The notes under the pieces are model-generated. The model was not told where the DNA came from, made no database searches, and saw nothing but the letters and a program-made list of their open reading frames with translations. From contig NC_030388.2 in assembly GCF_001625215.2 (NCBI RefSeq), positions 26,772,558-26,836,557 on the forward strand: DNA of 64,000 nt, in the 5' to 3' direction. The translations under genes and the position numbers were made by a program. Each line of letters begins with the position of its first letter. Within the stretch, counting starts at the first letter, position 1. Below, one piece after another: positions 49,862 through 62,459 of this stretch. This DNA comes from Daucus carota subsp. sativus. Lineage: Eukaryota; Streptophyta; Magnoliopsida; Apiales; Apiaceae.

Positions 49862-50075
49862 TTGGTCAGGAGCTATTAAATTTATTATTCATAAGTTTCT
49901 GTGTTTTTTTTTCTGGGTACTATGCACAGATAGGACACTGACACGCGTGTTTACCCGGAAGGAACGGCAAGGTTCATATATGGGGATGGCCATAATTCTG
50001 CAGCTAAGCATAAATAAGCTTGATCAGCACTTGATGTGAATGGCTACTGTCATCACTACAAAGGAGCACATAAGA
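49862..50075 (+). pseudogene. Relic of a third ACL5 gene (last exon only)
   Basis: After an acceptor (TATGCACAG) the block 49930-50017 aligns with exon 10 of both ACL5 genes (VYPEGTARFIYG, then GHNSAAKHK and a stop). The first codon after the junction is TAG where the others have TTG (Leu). Matching sequence extends into the preceding intron (AGCTATTAAA..., from about 49862) and into the 3' flank (CACTTGATGTGAATGGCTAC). Exons 1-9 are gone. It stands tail to tail with F-box 2, exactly as ACL5-2 stands to F-box 3. Confidence 0.88.
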
Positions 50076-50378
50076 CTCCTACAAATTATAATATAGGTTT
50101 ATTGGTTTTCATATTGTCCTCTATATTTTATCAACATTATTCCTATATCAACATTCATATAATAATAAGAAGAAGAAACCAGAATAGTCTTAAAACATTA
50201 CAAATAACAAAATATCACATCAAGCAGTACATCAAATAGCAGAATCTAAACAAATTCAACAAAACACTAAACCATCACTTCCACCTCCCTTGCGGCTACT
50301 ACTTTCCACCATTAACATCAATCCGAAATACTTTCATTCATCCTATCTCAATTCCCATTCTGCAGATTCCTGCAACCT

Positions 50379-51572
50379 CTACGATGGAGCAGCCCACTTG
50401 ATTCGTTTGAATCCTGTGAGTGAAAACAAGCTCTTCGTATACTTAAAAAATTCACAAGTTGCAATGTTAGGATAGCCAGGGACTTCTGTGCTTGATTTGT
50501 TGTTCGAGTTATACAATAACCGATCACCACCTACACCAAATAGTAAGAATTGAGTATTGTTAAAAAGGCCCTCAACAAAGAGAAACGGCACACCTACATC
50601 AAGTATGAGCACTTTAGTCCATGATGCCTCAACTCCACCGCCAGAAAGACATGCCTCATTGTCTAATGTCCACAAGTTAATCTTGCCGTCCATGATACTA
50701 TCAGAATGAATGAAGGCAATACTATCCTTGTATTGAGCAATTTCACTAGAACTACCAAATTCAAAAGAACTAACAGGGACATTAATACGACAAATAAACA
50801 CCTCCTTGTTTAGATCAAAAGCCACCATACCTTTGCTACCACTATAGTGTTGAAGGGCACACAAAAAACCGTGAAAGCATATATGAAACTTAATGGGGCC
50901 ATCAGATATCTTTTGCTTAATCTTATGCCAATTATTCATGTTTGAAGAATAAACCTCGGCAGAACGAGTACAGGATATAACTCTAACAACTTTAAAGTCC
51001 AAATCAATGTGATCAAAGCCAAAGCCTAAAGCAGCATCAGACATATGATAACCGTGTAGAGCATACGGGGGAATGAGTTTGGACTGCTTGGTGGCAGGAT
51101 TCCAAAGATATAAATCATAATTATTTTTGGCAGCCTTCCAATCGGAGACACAAACCGAAACACAAGCAATACCACATTCCGAACCAATAAGTTCAGAGTC
51201 CTCTGGCTTAAAGGGATACTCACCTTGCGAGTAAGGAAAATTCAAATTCTCTAAAATGCGCCTCGAATCGAGATGATAGAATGAGAAATGGCCGTCCTCT
51301 CCGTCTTCGGGGTAGCCTTTTTCATGGTGAACGATGAGGATTTGATCATCTTTAGGAGCAATTGCGAGATGTGATATGGCGAAACGATGACTGGAGATAA
51401 TGGAGAACCATGTTTTGGAGACCGATTTGAATCGGAGTAACGACTCGAATGGAAGGCGGAGGAAAATCTCAGTCCACAGATCATCAGTGAAATTACTCAT
51501 CACCAGTTTCCAGGCTTCTGATGCTCTCTTAGTCTTGTAATTTCCATACATATTCGAAGAGCTGTGTCGCAA
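50379..51572 (-). CDS. F-box protein with F-box-associated region (F-box 2)
   Basis: A 397-residue, intronless F-box protein, expected to bind SKP1 in an SCF ubiquitin ligase and choose targets by its C-terminal region. The F-box reads MSNFTDDLWTEIFLRLPFES, then LLRFKSVSKTWFSIISSHRF, around residues 24-70. The associated region contains DLYLWNPATKQSKLIPP, LGFGFDHIDLDFKVVRVIS, AEVYSSNMNNWHKI and WTLDNEACLSGGGVEASW. Compared with F-box 3 and 4, a stop after KWAAPS removes the last ~15-20 residues (TCG-TAG-AGG in place of a continuing Ser/Arg stretch). Translation could start at 51572 or at the internal Met of MSNFTDD. Its 5' flank carries a MITE at 51658-52118. Confidence 0.85.
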   Translation of the reverse strand: MRHSSSNMYGNYKTKRASEAWKLVMSNFTDDLWTEIFLRLPFESLLRFKSVSKTWFSIISSHRFAISHLAIAPKDDQILIVHHEKGYPEDGEDGHFSFYHLDSRRILENLNFPYSQGEYPFKPEDSELIGSECGIACVSVCVSDWKAAKNNYDLYLWNPATKQSKLIPPYALHGYHMSDAALGFGFDHIDLDFKVVRVISCTRSAEVYSSNMNNWHKIKQKISDGPIKFHICFHGFLCALQHYSGSKGMVAFDLNKEVFICRINVPVSSFEFGSSSEIAQYKDSIAFIHSDSIMDGKINLWTLDNEACLSGGGVEASWTKVLILDVGVPFLFVEGLFNNTQFLLFGVGGDRLLYNSNNKSSTEVPGYPNIATCEFFKYTKSLFSLTGFKRIKWAAPS

Positions 51573-51657
51573 AATAGGGTTTGAAAATACGATAAAAACA
51601 AGGTGGATGAGTGTTTTCTTACTTTAGAGACCCGGGTATAAAGACTACGAAGCTAAA

Positions 51658-52118
51658 GGAGTACATGTGATTGGAATTTTAAAGCATTTTTTTGCATTTA
51701 TGAGATCCGAGAATATTCGTTTGAGATTGTTTGAAATCCATTAAAATCCTTGAGATATTCAATTGGGATTTTAAATTATGCTACAAAATTTAGTGGTATT
51801 CAATTAGTATTTTAAATTATGCTTTAAAATCCGATGGTATTCAATTGGGATTGTTTAAAATCCATTAAAATATGATGGTATTCAAATGTTGATAGATTTT
51901 TTTGCATTTCATAAAATAATGGATTTTGTGGTATTTTTCAGTGTATTTCAAGCTTTTTGAAATCTCATCAAAATCAATGGGATTTTAAAGTATTGTGTTT
52001 AAATCCTATCAATTCTGCGATATTTTATCAAGAATCCGCACAAAATCAAAATCACATACAATCCATTAAAATCCATGGACTAAAAACAATCCATTAAAAT
52101 CCCAATCGAATACATTCC
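51658..52118. mobile_element. MITE upstream of F-box 2 (461 bp)
   Basis: Imperfect inverted ends GGAGTACATGTGATTGG and GGAATGTATTCGATTGG, flanked by CTAAA at 51653-51657 and 52119-52123. CCATTAAAATCC recurs internally. The uninterrupted flank (GCTAAAAGAGG...GCGAAGCGGCT-like) can be read upstream of F-box 4, which supports the borders. The superfamily is not certain. Confidence 0.65.
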
Positions 52119-52265
52119 CTAAAAGAGAGCAGCGAAGCGGCTCGGAATATAAACAGGCATACAAGAAATTCTTAAATCCTTTTGACATTATCCCTAATTT
52201 TTTTGATACTCGTCCGGATTTGATTGTATTTAATTTTATTAATTGTTTAATGTAACTAGTAAACA

Positions 52266-52520
52266 GGAGTGTATTGGATTTTAAAGATTTTTTTTTCATT
52301 CATGAAATAATGGATATATTTTGTGACATTGTATTTTAAGTTTGTGAAATCCCACCAAAATCTATGAGATTTTTAAGCGGTATGTTTAAATTCAAAAAAA
52401 ATCTATATCAATTTTGTGAAATTTTATCGAGATTTCCACGCAAAATCAAAATCACATAAAATCTATTAAAATACACATATTGAAAACAATCCATTAAAAT
52501 TTCAATCGAATACACCTTCC
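52266..52520. mobile_element. Second, eroded copy of the same MITE family
   Basis: GGAGTGTATTGGATTTTAAA at the left and the inverse of GGAAGGTGTATTCGATTG at the right match the ends of 51658-52118. The interior is shorter and diverged and no clean target duplication is visible. Confidence 0.55.
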
Positions 52521-52942
52521 AATATTTAATTTGAAGCTAAAATTAACAAATTGTCCAACACTTAGAATAAAAAAAATATGATTACATCAAAATTGAATTG
52601 ATCAGTATATTTGAAAAATAAAAATAAAACTAATTAAATCAAAATTTAAAATTATTAAATAGAATAATATATATTGTCGACTTCTTTCATTTATGTCTAT
52701 TTTTTAATATTGCTAATGTAGTATTATGATTATTTATTATTATTTGTCATAATCGCCAATACATTAAACTCATGCCATAGCCCATAGTATGAACTATTTT
52801 CGGATGTGATGTAATTTTAATATTTTATTGATTAATTTGTTTTTGTGTATATCTTTATCACTCTGTCATTCTCTCAACATGTTGATATAAATTACATTGT
52901 TTATGTGAACCGTTTTTGTTACCGTATTTGTCTTTACTATTT

Positions 52943-54434
52943 GAGTAATACTGCATGCACATAAACGAATACATAAATTTTATACAGAATGATGTGGCAG
53001 CGCCACCTCTCCATAACATTAATTACTCTTGTCTGCCACTATACCTATACACCTACTTTCTTTTTCATTGTGTTATATAGATATTCAGATTGACTTGGTG
53101 TCTCAGTTCACCTATAAAATATTATTTTTAGTTTTTATCTTTCCATTTTTTTATTATTCAAATCCTTTTATATTTAATACTTTTATAGCTTTTTATATTA
53201 TTTATTTTTCATTATTTTTTACCTTTTACATTTAATTCTTATATAACTTTTATATCTAATTTTTTATATCAATTTCTAGGAGAAAACTAGAAGCTATTTG
53301 ATGTTTAGTTCACTGACAAAAAAAATTATTTTTATTTTTTCAACTTCTTACACTTTTCACTTTTCTTATTACATGTAATATTAGTTATAACTTTTTATGC
53401 TAATTTTTTATATCAAATTCTCAAAAAAAAATTACTCTTGTCGGCTACTATATTTGTATCTTTTATTTTTGTTTTGTTATCCAAACACTGAAAATGATTT
53501 GACGTTTTGTTCACTTATGAAAAAATTATTTTTGTGTTTTAACTTCTTACACTTTTCACTTTTTCTATTATTTGTATCTTTTTTTTTATTATCATCACTA
53601 CTAGATAAGTGATGCTAACTAGTATTACAAGTAAAAATAAATAATATAAGAAAAAATATAAATAATAAAAAAAGTGAAAAGTATAAAAAGGTGAAAGCAC
53701 AAAAATATTTTTTTTTCATAAGTGAACTAAACGTCGAATCAATTTCAATCTTTGGATAACAAAATGAAAATAAAAAATAGGTATACAAATATAGTGATCG
53801 ATACGGGTAAAAAATTATTTTTTTTAAGAATTTGATATAAAAAATTAGACTTAAAATGTTAAAACTAGTATGACATTTAAAAAAATAACAAAAAGTAAGA
53901 AAGATAAAAATAATAAAAAAGTGAAAAGTGTAAGAAGTAGAAGAAATAATTTTTTTAAGTGAACTAAACATCAAATAGTTTTAATTTTTAAATAAGAGAA
54001 GAAAAATAAAAAGTATAAAAAGTTAATTTTTGTAAGTGAAGTAAATATCAAATAGTTTCAAGTTTTCTCTTGATAAGTTGATATAAATAGTTAAACATAA
54101 AAATTATACAAGTATTAAATGTAAAAAGTGAAAAATACTAGTGAAAAATTAATAATATAAAAAATTGTACAAGTATTAAATATAAAAGGATATGAATAAT
54201 AGAAAAAGTGAAAAGAGCAAGAAAAGTTAAAAGTTAAAATAATATTTTATAAGTGAACTCAAAAATCAAATCGATTTCAATATCTAGATGAGAAAATGAA
54301 AAAGAAAGTAGGTGTATTAGGTATAGTGGCAGACAAGAGTAATTAATGTTATGTAGAGGTGGCGCTGCCACATCATTCTGTATAAAATTTCTTAATCCGT
54401 TTCTGTATCCGTTCATGTGCATGTAGCATTACTC
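52943..54434. mobile_element. Foldback MULE (1492 bp) just upstream of ACL5 copy 2
   Basis: Ends GAGTAAT(a/g)CT(g/a)CATGCAC and their inverse are flanked by an exact 9-bp duplication TTACTATTT (52934-52942 and 54435-54443). The two halves are inverted repeats almost to the centre near 53625; both arms contain GATGTGGCAGCGCCACCTCT-type text. The interior is AT-rich low-complexity sequence. No protein is encoded. It ends 266 bases before the ATG of ACL5-2. Confidence 0.88.
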
Positions 54435-54604
54435 TTACTATTTTTATCATCTTTTTACACAATGATAGTCATATTTTTTATCTCTTTATAATCCTTATCT
54501 CTATCATCTTTATATCTCTTTAGAAAAGATACATAGCTTTTAGCTTTCTTCTTTTTCATTTAATGCAATTTTTGTAGTCTTCTGATACCATATTGCTGTC
54601 CTCT

Positions 54605-54615
54605 TGTATATATAC
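54605..54615 (+). promoter_or_regulatory. TATA box of ACL5 copy 2
   Basis: GTATATATACT and the following CT-rich leader are nearly identical to those of ACL5-1 (42578-42588). Promoter similarity between the two genes extends upstream only to about 54525 and then stops. Confidence 0.7.
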
Positions 54616-54699
54616 TCTGCTTCACTCTTCACTTCTCTTCATCCTTCATCTGCTCTCTCTTCTTTTTACCTTCTGAATTCTCTCCCACTCTCGAAAGAT

Positions 54700-57000
<2,301 letters not shown>

Positions 57001-57677
57001 ACTCGATCAGGACTTGATGTGATTGGCTACTATGAACACTACAGAGGAGCATAAGAACATGGAAGAGTGACACCGAAGAAAGCATTTTCAAAACAATTAA
57101 TACGGTTGTCTTCATTAAGCATTGTCCTACTCTTTGTTTTATCTTAACTTTGTTTATTCTATCATTTGCTAATGTAATCAGGTTTCAAAAGGAATGATAA
57201 TATTAAAAAGTATTGTACCCTTTGATATTGTGCTGTCTGAGCTCTATTAAACAATCAATGAGATGAAATGAAACCAATTTAGTTTTAAGTAAAATTGGTT
57301 TCTAATTCAGTATTGTAAAGCTAAAAAGTACAAACTGAGGATACAAGACCAGCTCCAGAGGTCGACTGGGACTGTGAAGGCATCAAAAGATCAAATGACC
57401 TATATCTTTTTTCTACAGCTTCAAATTCTTGCTGTAATTTCCCTTCCATTTGACTCTATAGTACTTTTTAGGAAATTGGGAGATAACACAGAAGTTTCAA
57501 CATTAATACTATATCAACATTCATATAATTATAAGAAGAAGAAACCAGAAGAGTCTTAAAACATTACAAATAACAAAATGTCAAGCCAAGCAGGACATCA
57601 ACTAGCAGAATGTAAAGAAATTCAACAAAACACTAAATTTCCACCTCCCTTGTGGCTACTACTTTCCACCATTAACA

Positions 57678-58952
57678 TCAATCGGAAATACTTTCATTAT
57701 CCATTCCCAATTCCCATTCTGAAGATTCCTGCGACCTCGATGATGAAGCAGCCCACTTGATTCGTTTGAATCCTGTGAGTGAAAACAAGCTCTTCGTATA
57801 CTTTAAAACTTCATGAGGTGCAACGTTAAAATACCTAGGGACTTCTGTGGTTAATTTGTTCTTCGAGTTATACAATAACCGATCACCATCTACACCATGT
57901 AGTAAGAATTGAATATTGTTAAAAAGGCCCTCAACAAAGAGAAACGGCACATCTAAATCAAGGCTGAGCACTTTAGTCCATAATGCCTCAACTCCACAGC
58001 CAGAAAGACATGCCTCATTGTCTAGTGTCCACAATTTAATCACATTGTTGTCCCCGTTACTATCATAAAAAATGAAGGCAATAGTATCCTTGTATTGAGC
58101 AATGTGTATTCCACTAGAATTCTCAACATCATCAAAAGGACCAACAGGGAGCTTAATATCACAAATAAACACCTCCTTGTTTAAATCAAAAGCAATCATA
58201 CCTTTGATACCACTATAGTATCCGGTTGCTAACAGAAATCCGTGAAAGCATACATTAAATACAATGTGTCCGGAGATATTAATAAGCCCGTGCTTAATCT
58301 TTCGCCAATCATTCCTGTTTGAAGAATAGACCTCCGCAAAAAGAGGTCCAGATACAACTCTAACAACTTTAAAATCCAAGTCAATGTGATCAAAGCCAAA
58401 GCCTAAAGCAACACCAAACATAGTATCATTGGGTATAGTATAAGGGGGAATGAGCTTGGACTGCTTAGTGGCAGGATTCCAAAGATATAAATCTTCTTTA
58501 TTTTTGGCAGCAGGCCACTTGGAGACCGAAACCAAAACACAAACAATACCACATTCCGAACCAATAAGTAGAGATTCAGGCTCACAGGGACAGTTGGGAT
58601 ACTCAAAGGGATACTCACCTTGCGAGTAAGGAAAATTCAAATCCTCTGTAATGTCACTCGAATCGAGATGATAGAGTGAAAAACTGCCGTCATCTCCTAC
58701 TTCGGGTTGGAGTGAATCATGGTGAACGATGAGGATTTGATCATCTTTAGGAGCAATTGCGAGATGTGATAAAGCGAAACGATGACTCGAAATAATGGAC
58801 AACCAAGTTTTGGACACCGATTTGAATCGGAGTAACGACTCCAACGGAAGGCGGAGGAAAATCTCAGTCCACAGATCATCAGTGAAATTACTCATCACCA
58901 GTTCCCAGCGTTTTGAAGCTCTCTTAGTCCTGCTATTTTCTTCCATATTCAA
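57678..58952 (-). CDS. F-box protein with F-box-associated region (F-box 3)
   Basis: A 424-residue intronless F-box protein and the longest of the cluster. The F-box begins MSNFTDDLWTEIFLRLPLES near residue 20. The associated region has DLYLWNPATKQSKLIPP, LGFGFDHIDLDFKVVRVVSG, AEVYSSNRNDWRKIKHGLIN and WTLDNEACLSGCGVEALW. The C-terminus continues past KWAASSSRSQESSEWEL to a full-length end. It faces ACL5-2 tail to tail across about 680 bases. Its central part is closest to F-box 4 (shared RKIKHxLINISGH). Its role as an SCF substrate receptor is inferred from the family. Confidence 0.87.
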   Translation of the reverse strand: MNMEENSRTKRASKRWELVMSNFTDDLWTEIFLRLPLESLLRFKSVSKTWLSIISSHRFALSHLAIAPKDDQILIVHHDSLQPEVGDDGSFSLYHLDSSDITEDLNFPYSQGEYPFEYPNCPCEPESLLIGSECGIVCVLVSVSKWPAAKNKEDLYLWNPATKQSKLIPPYTIPNDTMFGVALGFGFDHIDLDFKVVRVVSGPLFAEVYSSNRNDWRKIKHGLINISGHIVFNVCFHGFLLATGYYSGIKGMIAFDLNKEVFICDIKLPVGPFDDVENSSGIHIAQYKDTIAFIFYDSNGDNNVIKLWTLDNEACLSGCGVEALWTKVLSLDLDVPFLFVEGLFNNIQFLLHGVDGDRLLYNSKNKLTTEVPRYFNVAPHEVLKYTKSLFSLTGFKRIKWAASSSRSQESSEWELGMDNESISD

Positions 58953-59507
58953 AGAGCTTTGCCGCTAAATTAGGGTTTGGAAAAAAAATTCGAGATGAAT
59001 GAGTGTTTTCTTATGGGTTCGGAAAATGTTTTGGGGCACGTAATTCACAGGAGTAATTATGTAAAAAAACATGTACATAGTGGATTTTAAATGGAATGAG
59101 TATCCTGCATTTACATCAACAACTCCAATTAAAATCTATCCCATCATTTGCCACATAATTTTACATACACAATTATCTAAACAACATAACTATGTAGTTA
59201 CAAAAATATATAGCTATAAATATATATTTATGTGATCACCCTAGCTATGTTAATTTATAAATTCCCAAATTATTTTAATAAATAATAAAGACAATTATGA
59301 AAGTACTCGAACTGATTTTGTAGTAAAATGTTTAACGGTTAAGTTTTGATAAATACTTAAATAAAGAGGTATGAATATTGATGTGTGTAAAATGATATCT
59401 GTTTGATTTACGGTGACTTAAATGAGTTTCTGATGAGATGGGTGCATCAAACGAGATATTTTGACATAATGGTGGCAAGTTTAATATATATAAACCCCGT
59501 TTTCTTA
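58953..59507. other. Upstream region of F-box 3
   Basis: AT-rich sequence with no repeat ends, containing the probable promoter of F-box 3 next to its start. No gene is seen. Confidence 0.45.
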
Positions 59508-60059
59508 TGGGTTAATTATCTAGTTGGTCACTGAAGTGGGCTTAATGTATCAAGTTGGTCACTGAACTCAAAACGGTATCAAGATAGTCACTGAAGTGGC
59601 TATAAATATCAAACAAGTACCTTGAAACATGAGTTCAAGTAATAAAAATATTATTTATAAAGTTTCACACATCATTTTTCAATGTTATCACAACCAACTG
59701 AAAGGTTATGACTTCTAGTATTTATCATAATATATTTAGATTTTATCAAGTTTATTTATTATTTATTTTTATTATATAGTTATTTTCTTTGTTTTAATTA
59801 AAAAAATTATAAATAAATTTGATAAAATCTAAATATATTATCATAAATAATAGAAGTCATAACCTTTCAGTTGATTGTGATAACATTCAAAGATGATGTG
59901 TAAAACTCTATAAATAATATTTTTATTACTTGAACTCATATTTCAAGATACCTGTTTGATATTTATGGTGACTTTAGTGACCATCTTGATACCGTTTTCA
60001 GTTCAGTGACCAACTTGATACATTAAGCCCACTTCAGTGACCAACTCGATAATTAACCC
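59508..60059. mobile_element. Palindromic MULE-type MITE, copy B
   Basis: The same family as 27797-28349: ends GGGTTAATTATC(t/a)AGTTGGT and inverse, two inverted halves, GAACTCA(t)(a/g)TTTCAAG at the arms. Flanks GTTTTCTTA (59499-59507) and GTTTTCTTT (60060-60068) are a 9-bp duplication with one mismatch. Confidence 0.86.
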
Positions 60060-60068
60060 GTTTTCTTT

Positions 60069-60863
60069 GACAATGCAGGCTTATATACCTTAAGCATTAA
60101 TATCTGTTCTAATAATTCTCAGCATGAGCCAGAGGCGAACCCGAGTGTCCCGGGACAACAGAGGATAAGCCCACCACTGGGCTATCCGTTTTCTTATTAA
60201 GCTTATTAGGTATACTTTCTTTCACTGTAGAGACACAACATCAGTCATCAGAAACTGGGAAGCCAAAACAGGAGAGAAGCGAAGCGGCTGGGAATATAAA
60301 AAGCCATCCAATAAACTAGAAACGCTTGTTGCTGAGATTATGATTTAACCGTCACTTGCGATTTAACGTGACTTATAATTTAGCGTGATTTTTTTTATAT
60401 GACAAGTTGAGAGCTTAAAATCTCTAATTTTAACTTATTAATAATTTATGAGTTATTAAAAATATAATAATAAAAGTAAAAATGATTTATGAGTAATTTA
60501 TAATTTAGAAGTACTATTTATAAAAAAAAGTCAAAAGAAAATTAGTCACCGTAAAAGGTACTTCAAACTAATTTATAATAAAGCCTTGAGAACTTATGAT
60601 CTCTCCCTGGTGTTCCTCAACCTAAAAATCTTAGGAAATTGGGAGATAACATAGAAATATCAACATTATTACTATATCAACATTCATATGATAATAAGAA
60701 GAAGAAACCAGAAGAGTCTTAAAACATTACAAATAACAAAATATCACACCAAGCAATACATCAACCAGAATAATCTAAACAAATTCAACAAAACACTAAA
60801 GCATCACTTCCACCTCCCTTGTGGCTACTACTTCCCACCATTATCATTAACTGGATAATACTT
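60069..60863. other. 3' flank of F-box 4 and unassigned DNA
   Basis: From about 60636 the sequence (AGGAAATTGGGAGATAACA...) matches the 3' flanks of F-box 3 and F-box 2, marking the duplicated unit. A GC-richer patch at 60120-60190 resembles degenerate tRNA-like repeat sequence, and GAAGCGAAGCGGCTGGGAAT near 60276 matches F-box 5' flanks. No gene is seen. Confidence 0.5.
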
Positions 60864-62099
60864 TCATTCATCCATTTCCAATTCCCATTCTGAAGATTCA
60901 TGCGACCTCAAAGATGATGCAGCCCACTTGATTCGTTTGAATCCTGTGAGTGAAACCAAGCTTTTCGTATACCTTAAAAATGTGGAAGGTGCATAGTTAG
61001 GATAACTAGGGACTTTTGTGGTTAATTTCTTGTTCGAGTTATACAATAACCGCTCATCACCAAACAGTAAGAATTGAATATTGTTAAAAAGACCCTCAAC
61101 ATTGTCAAACGACACACCTACATCAAGACCGAGCACTTTAGTCCATGATGCCTCAAGTCCACCGCCAGAAAGACATGCCTCATTGTCTAATGTCCACAAG
61201 TTAATCTTCTCGCTGCCCCTAATATTATCATAAGAAATGAAGGCAATAGTATCCTTGTATTGAGCGATGTGCGTTCCACGACAACTCTTAACATCATCAG
61301 AACCAACAGGGAGCTTAATATCACAAATAAACACCTCTTTGTTTAAATCAAAAGCAATCATACCTTTGATATAGTATCCCGTTGCTAACAGAAATCCGTG
61401 AAAGCATACATGAAATTCAACATGTCCGGAGATATTAATAAGCTCGTGCTTAATCTTTCGCCAATCATTTCTGTTTGAAGAATAGACCTCGGCACATCCA
61501 GATATAACTTTAACAACTTTAAAATCCAAGTCAATGTTATCAAACCCAAAGCCTGAAGCAACACCATATATAGTATCATCGGGTATAGTATAAAGGGGAA
61601 TGAGCTTGGACTGCTTAGTGGCAGGATTCCAAAGATAGAAATCATAATTATTTTTGGCAGCACGCCATCTGTAGACACAAACCGAAACACAAACAATACC
61701 ACATTCCGAACCAATAAGTTGAGAGTAGGCTGGCTTAAAGGGATACTCACCTTGCGAGTAAGGGAAATGCAAATTCTCTAAAATGCGACTCGAATCGAGG
61801 TGATAGAGTGAGAATTGGCCGTCCTCTTCGTCGTCGGGGTCGCCTGATTCATGGTGAACGATGAGGATTTGATCATCTTTAGGAGCAATTGCGAGATATG
61901 ATAAGGCGAAACGATGACTGGAAATAATGGACAACCATGTTTTGGACACCGATTTGAATCGGAGTAACGACTCCAACGGAAGGCGGAGGAAAATCTCAGT
62001 CCACAGATCATCAGTGAAATTACTCATAACCAGTTCCCAGGGTTTTGATGCTCCCTTACTCCTGTTATTTTCATCCATATTCAAAGAGCTTTGCCGCAA
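60864..62099 (-). CDS. F-box protein with F-box-associated region (F-box 4)
   Basis: A 411-residue intronless F-box protein: MSNFTDDLWTEIFLRLPLES near residue 24, then DFYLWNPATKQSKLIPLYT, SGFGFDNIDLDFKVVKVISG, AEVYSSNRNDWRKIKHELIN and WTLDNEACLSGGGLEASW. The end is KWAASSLRSHESSEWELEMDE. Unlike F-box 2 and 3, no ACL5 sequence precedes it in the tail-to-tail position; the shared 3' flank stops near 60636. Start choice: the upstream ATG at 62099 or the internal Met of MSNFTDD. It is predicted to act in an SCF complex. Confidence 0.87.
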   Translation of the reverse strand: MRQSSLNMDENNRSKGASKPWELVMSNFTDDLWTEIFLRLPLESLLRFKSVSKTWLSIISSHRFALSYLAIAPKDDQILIVHHESGDPDDEEDGQFSLYHLDSSRILENLHFPYSQGEYPFKPAYSQLIGSECGIVCVSVCVYRWRAAKNNYDFYLWNPATKQSKLIPLYTIPDDTIYGVASGFGFDNIDLDFKVVKVISGCAEVYSSNRNDWRKIKHELINISGHVEFHVCFHGFLLATGYYIKGMIAFDLNKEVFICDIKLPVGSDDVKSCRGTHIAQYKDTIAFISYDNIRGSEKINLWTLDNEACLSGGGLEASWTKVLGLDVGVSFDNVEGLFNNIQFLLFGDERLLYNSNKKLTTKVPSYPNYAPSTFLRYTKSLVSLTGFKRIKWAASSLRSHESSEWELEMDE

Positions 62100-62459
62100 A
62101 ATTAGGGTTTAGAAATAAAAGAATCGAGATGAAGGAGTGTTTTCTGATTATAGAGACACAGGTACAAGAATTGGGATGCTAAAAGAGGCCAGAAGCCAAG
62201 CGGCTGGGAAGATCATAATGGGCCGGGTTGTGATTTAAATTTAAATATTGTTTTTAAATCAATTCTGAATTTAAACGGATTTTTGGTTGGTGGACTTTAA
62301 TTGGTTATATATATTGAGTGGAGTTTTTTGGGGGACAAAAAATTGTGGAGTCTTGGAGACCACCCTTATAGCCATTGGATGGAAACAAAATCCAACGATC
62401 CACCTTATATCCGCGCTCATAGATTTTTTGATACTTTTTAAAAATAAAAAAAGAAAACA

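Noticed and set aside
53029-53974. Phe/Leu-rich, membrane-like frames
   Set aside because: They arise from T-rich low-complexity sequence within the foldback MULE arms and mirror each other on opposite strands.
60120-60200. tRNA-like GC-rich patch
   Set aside because: Only a loose resemblance to tRNA-derived repeats; no A/B-box pair with correct spacing.
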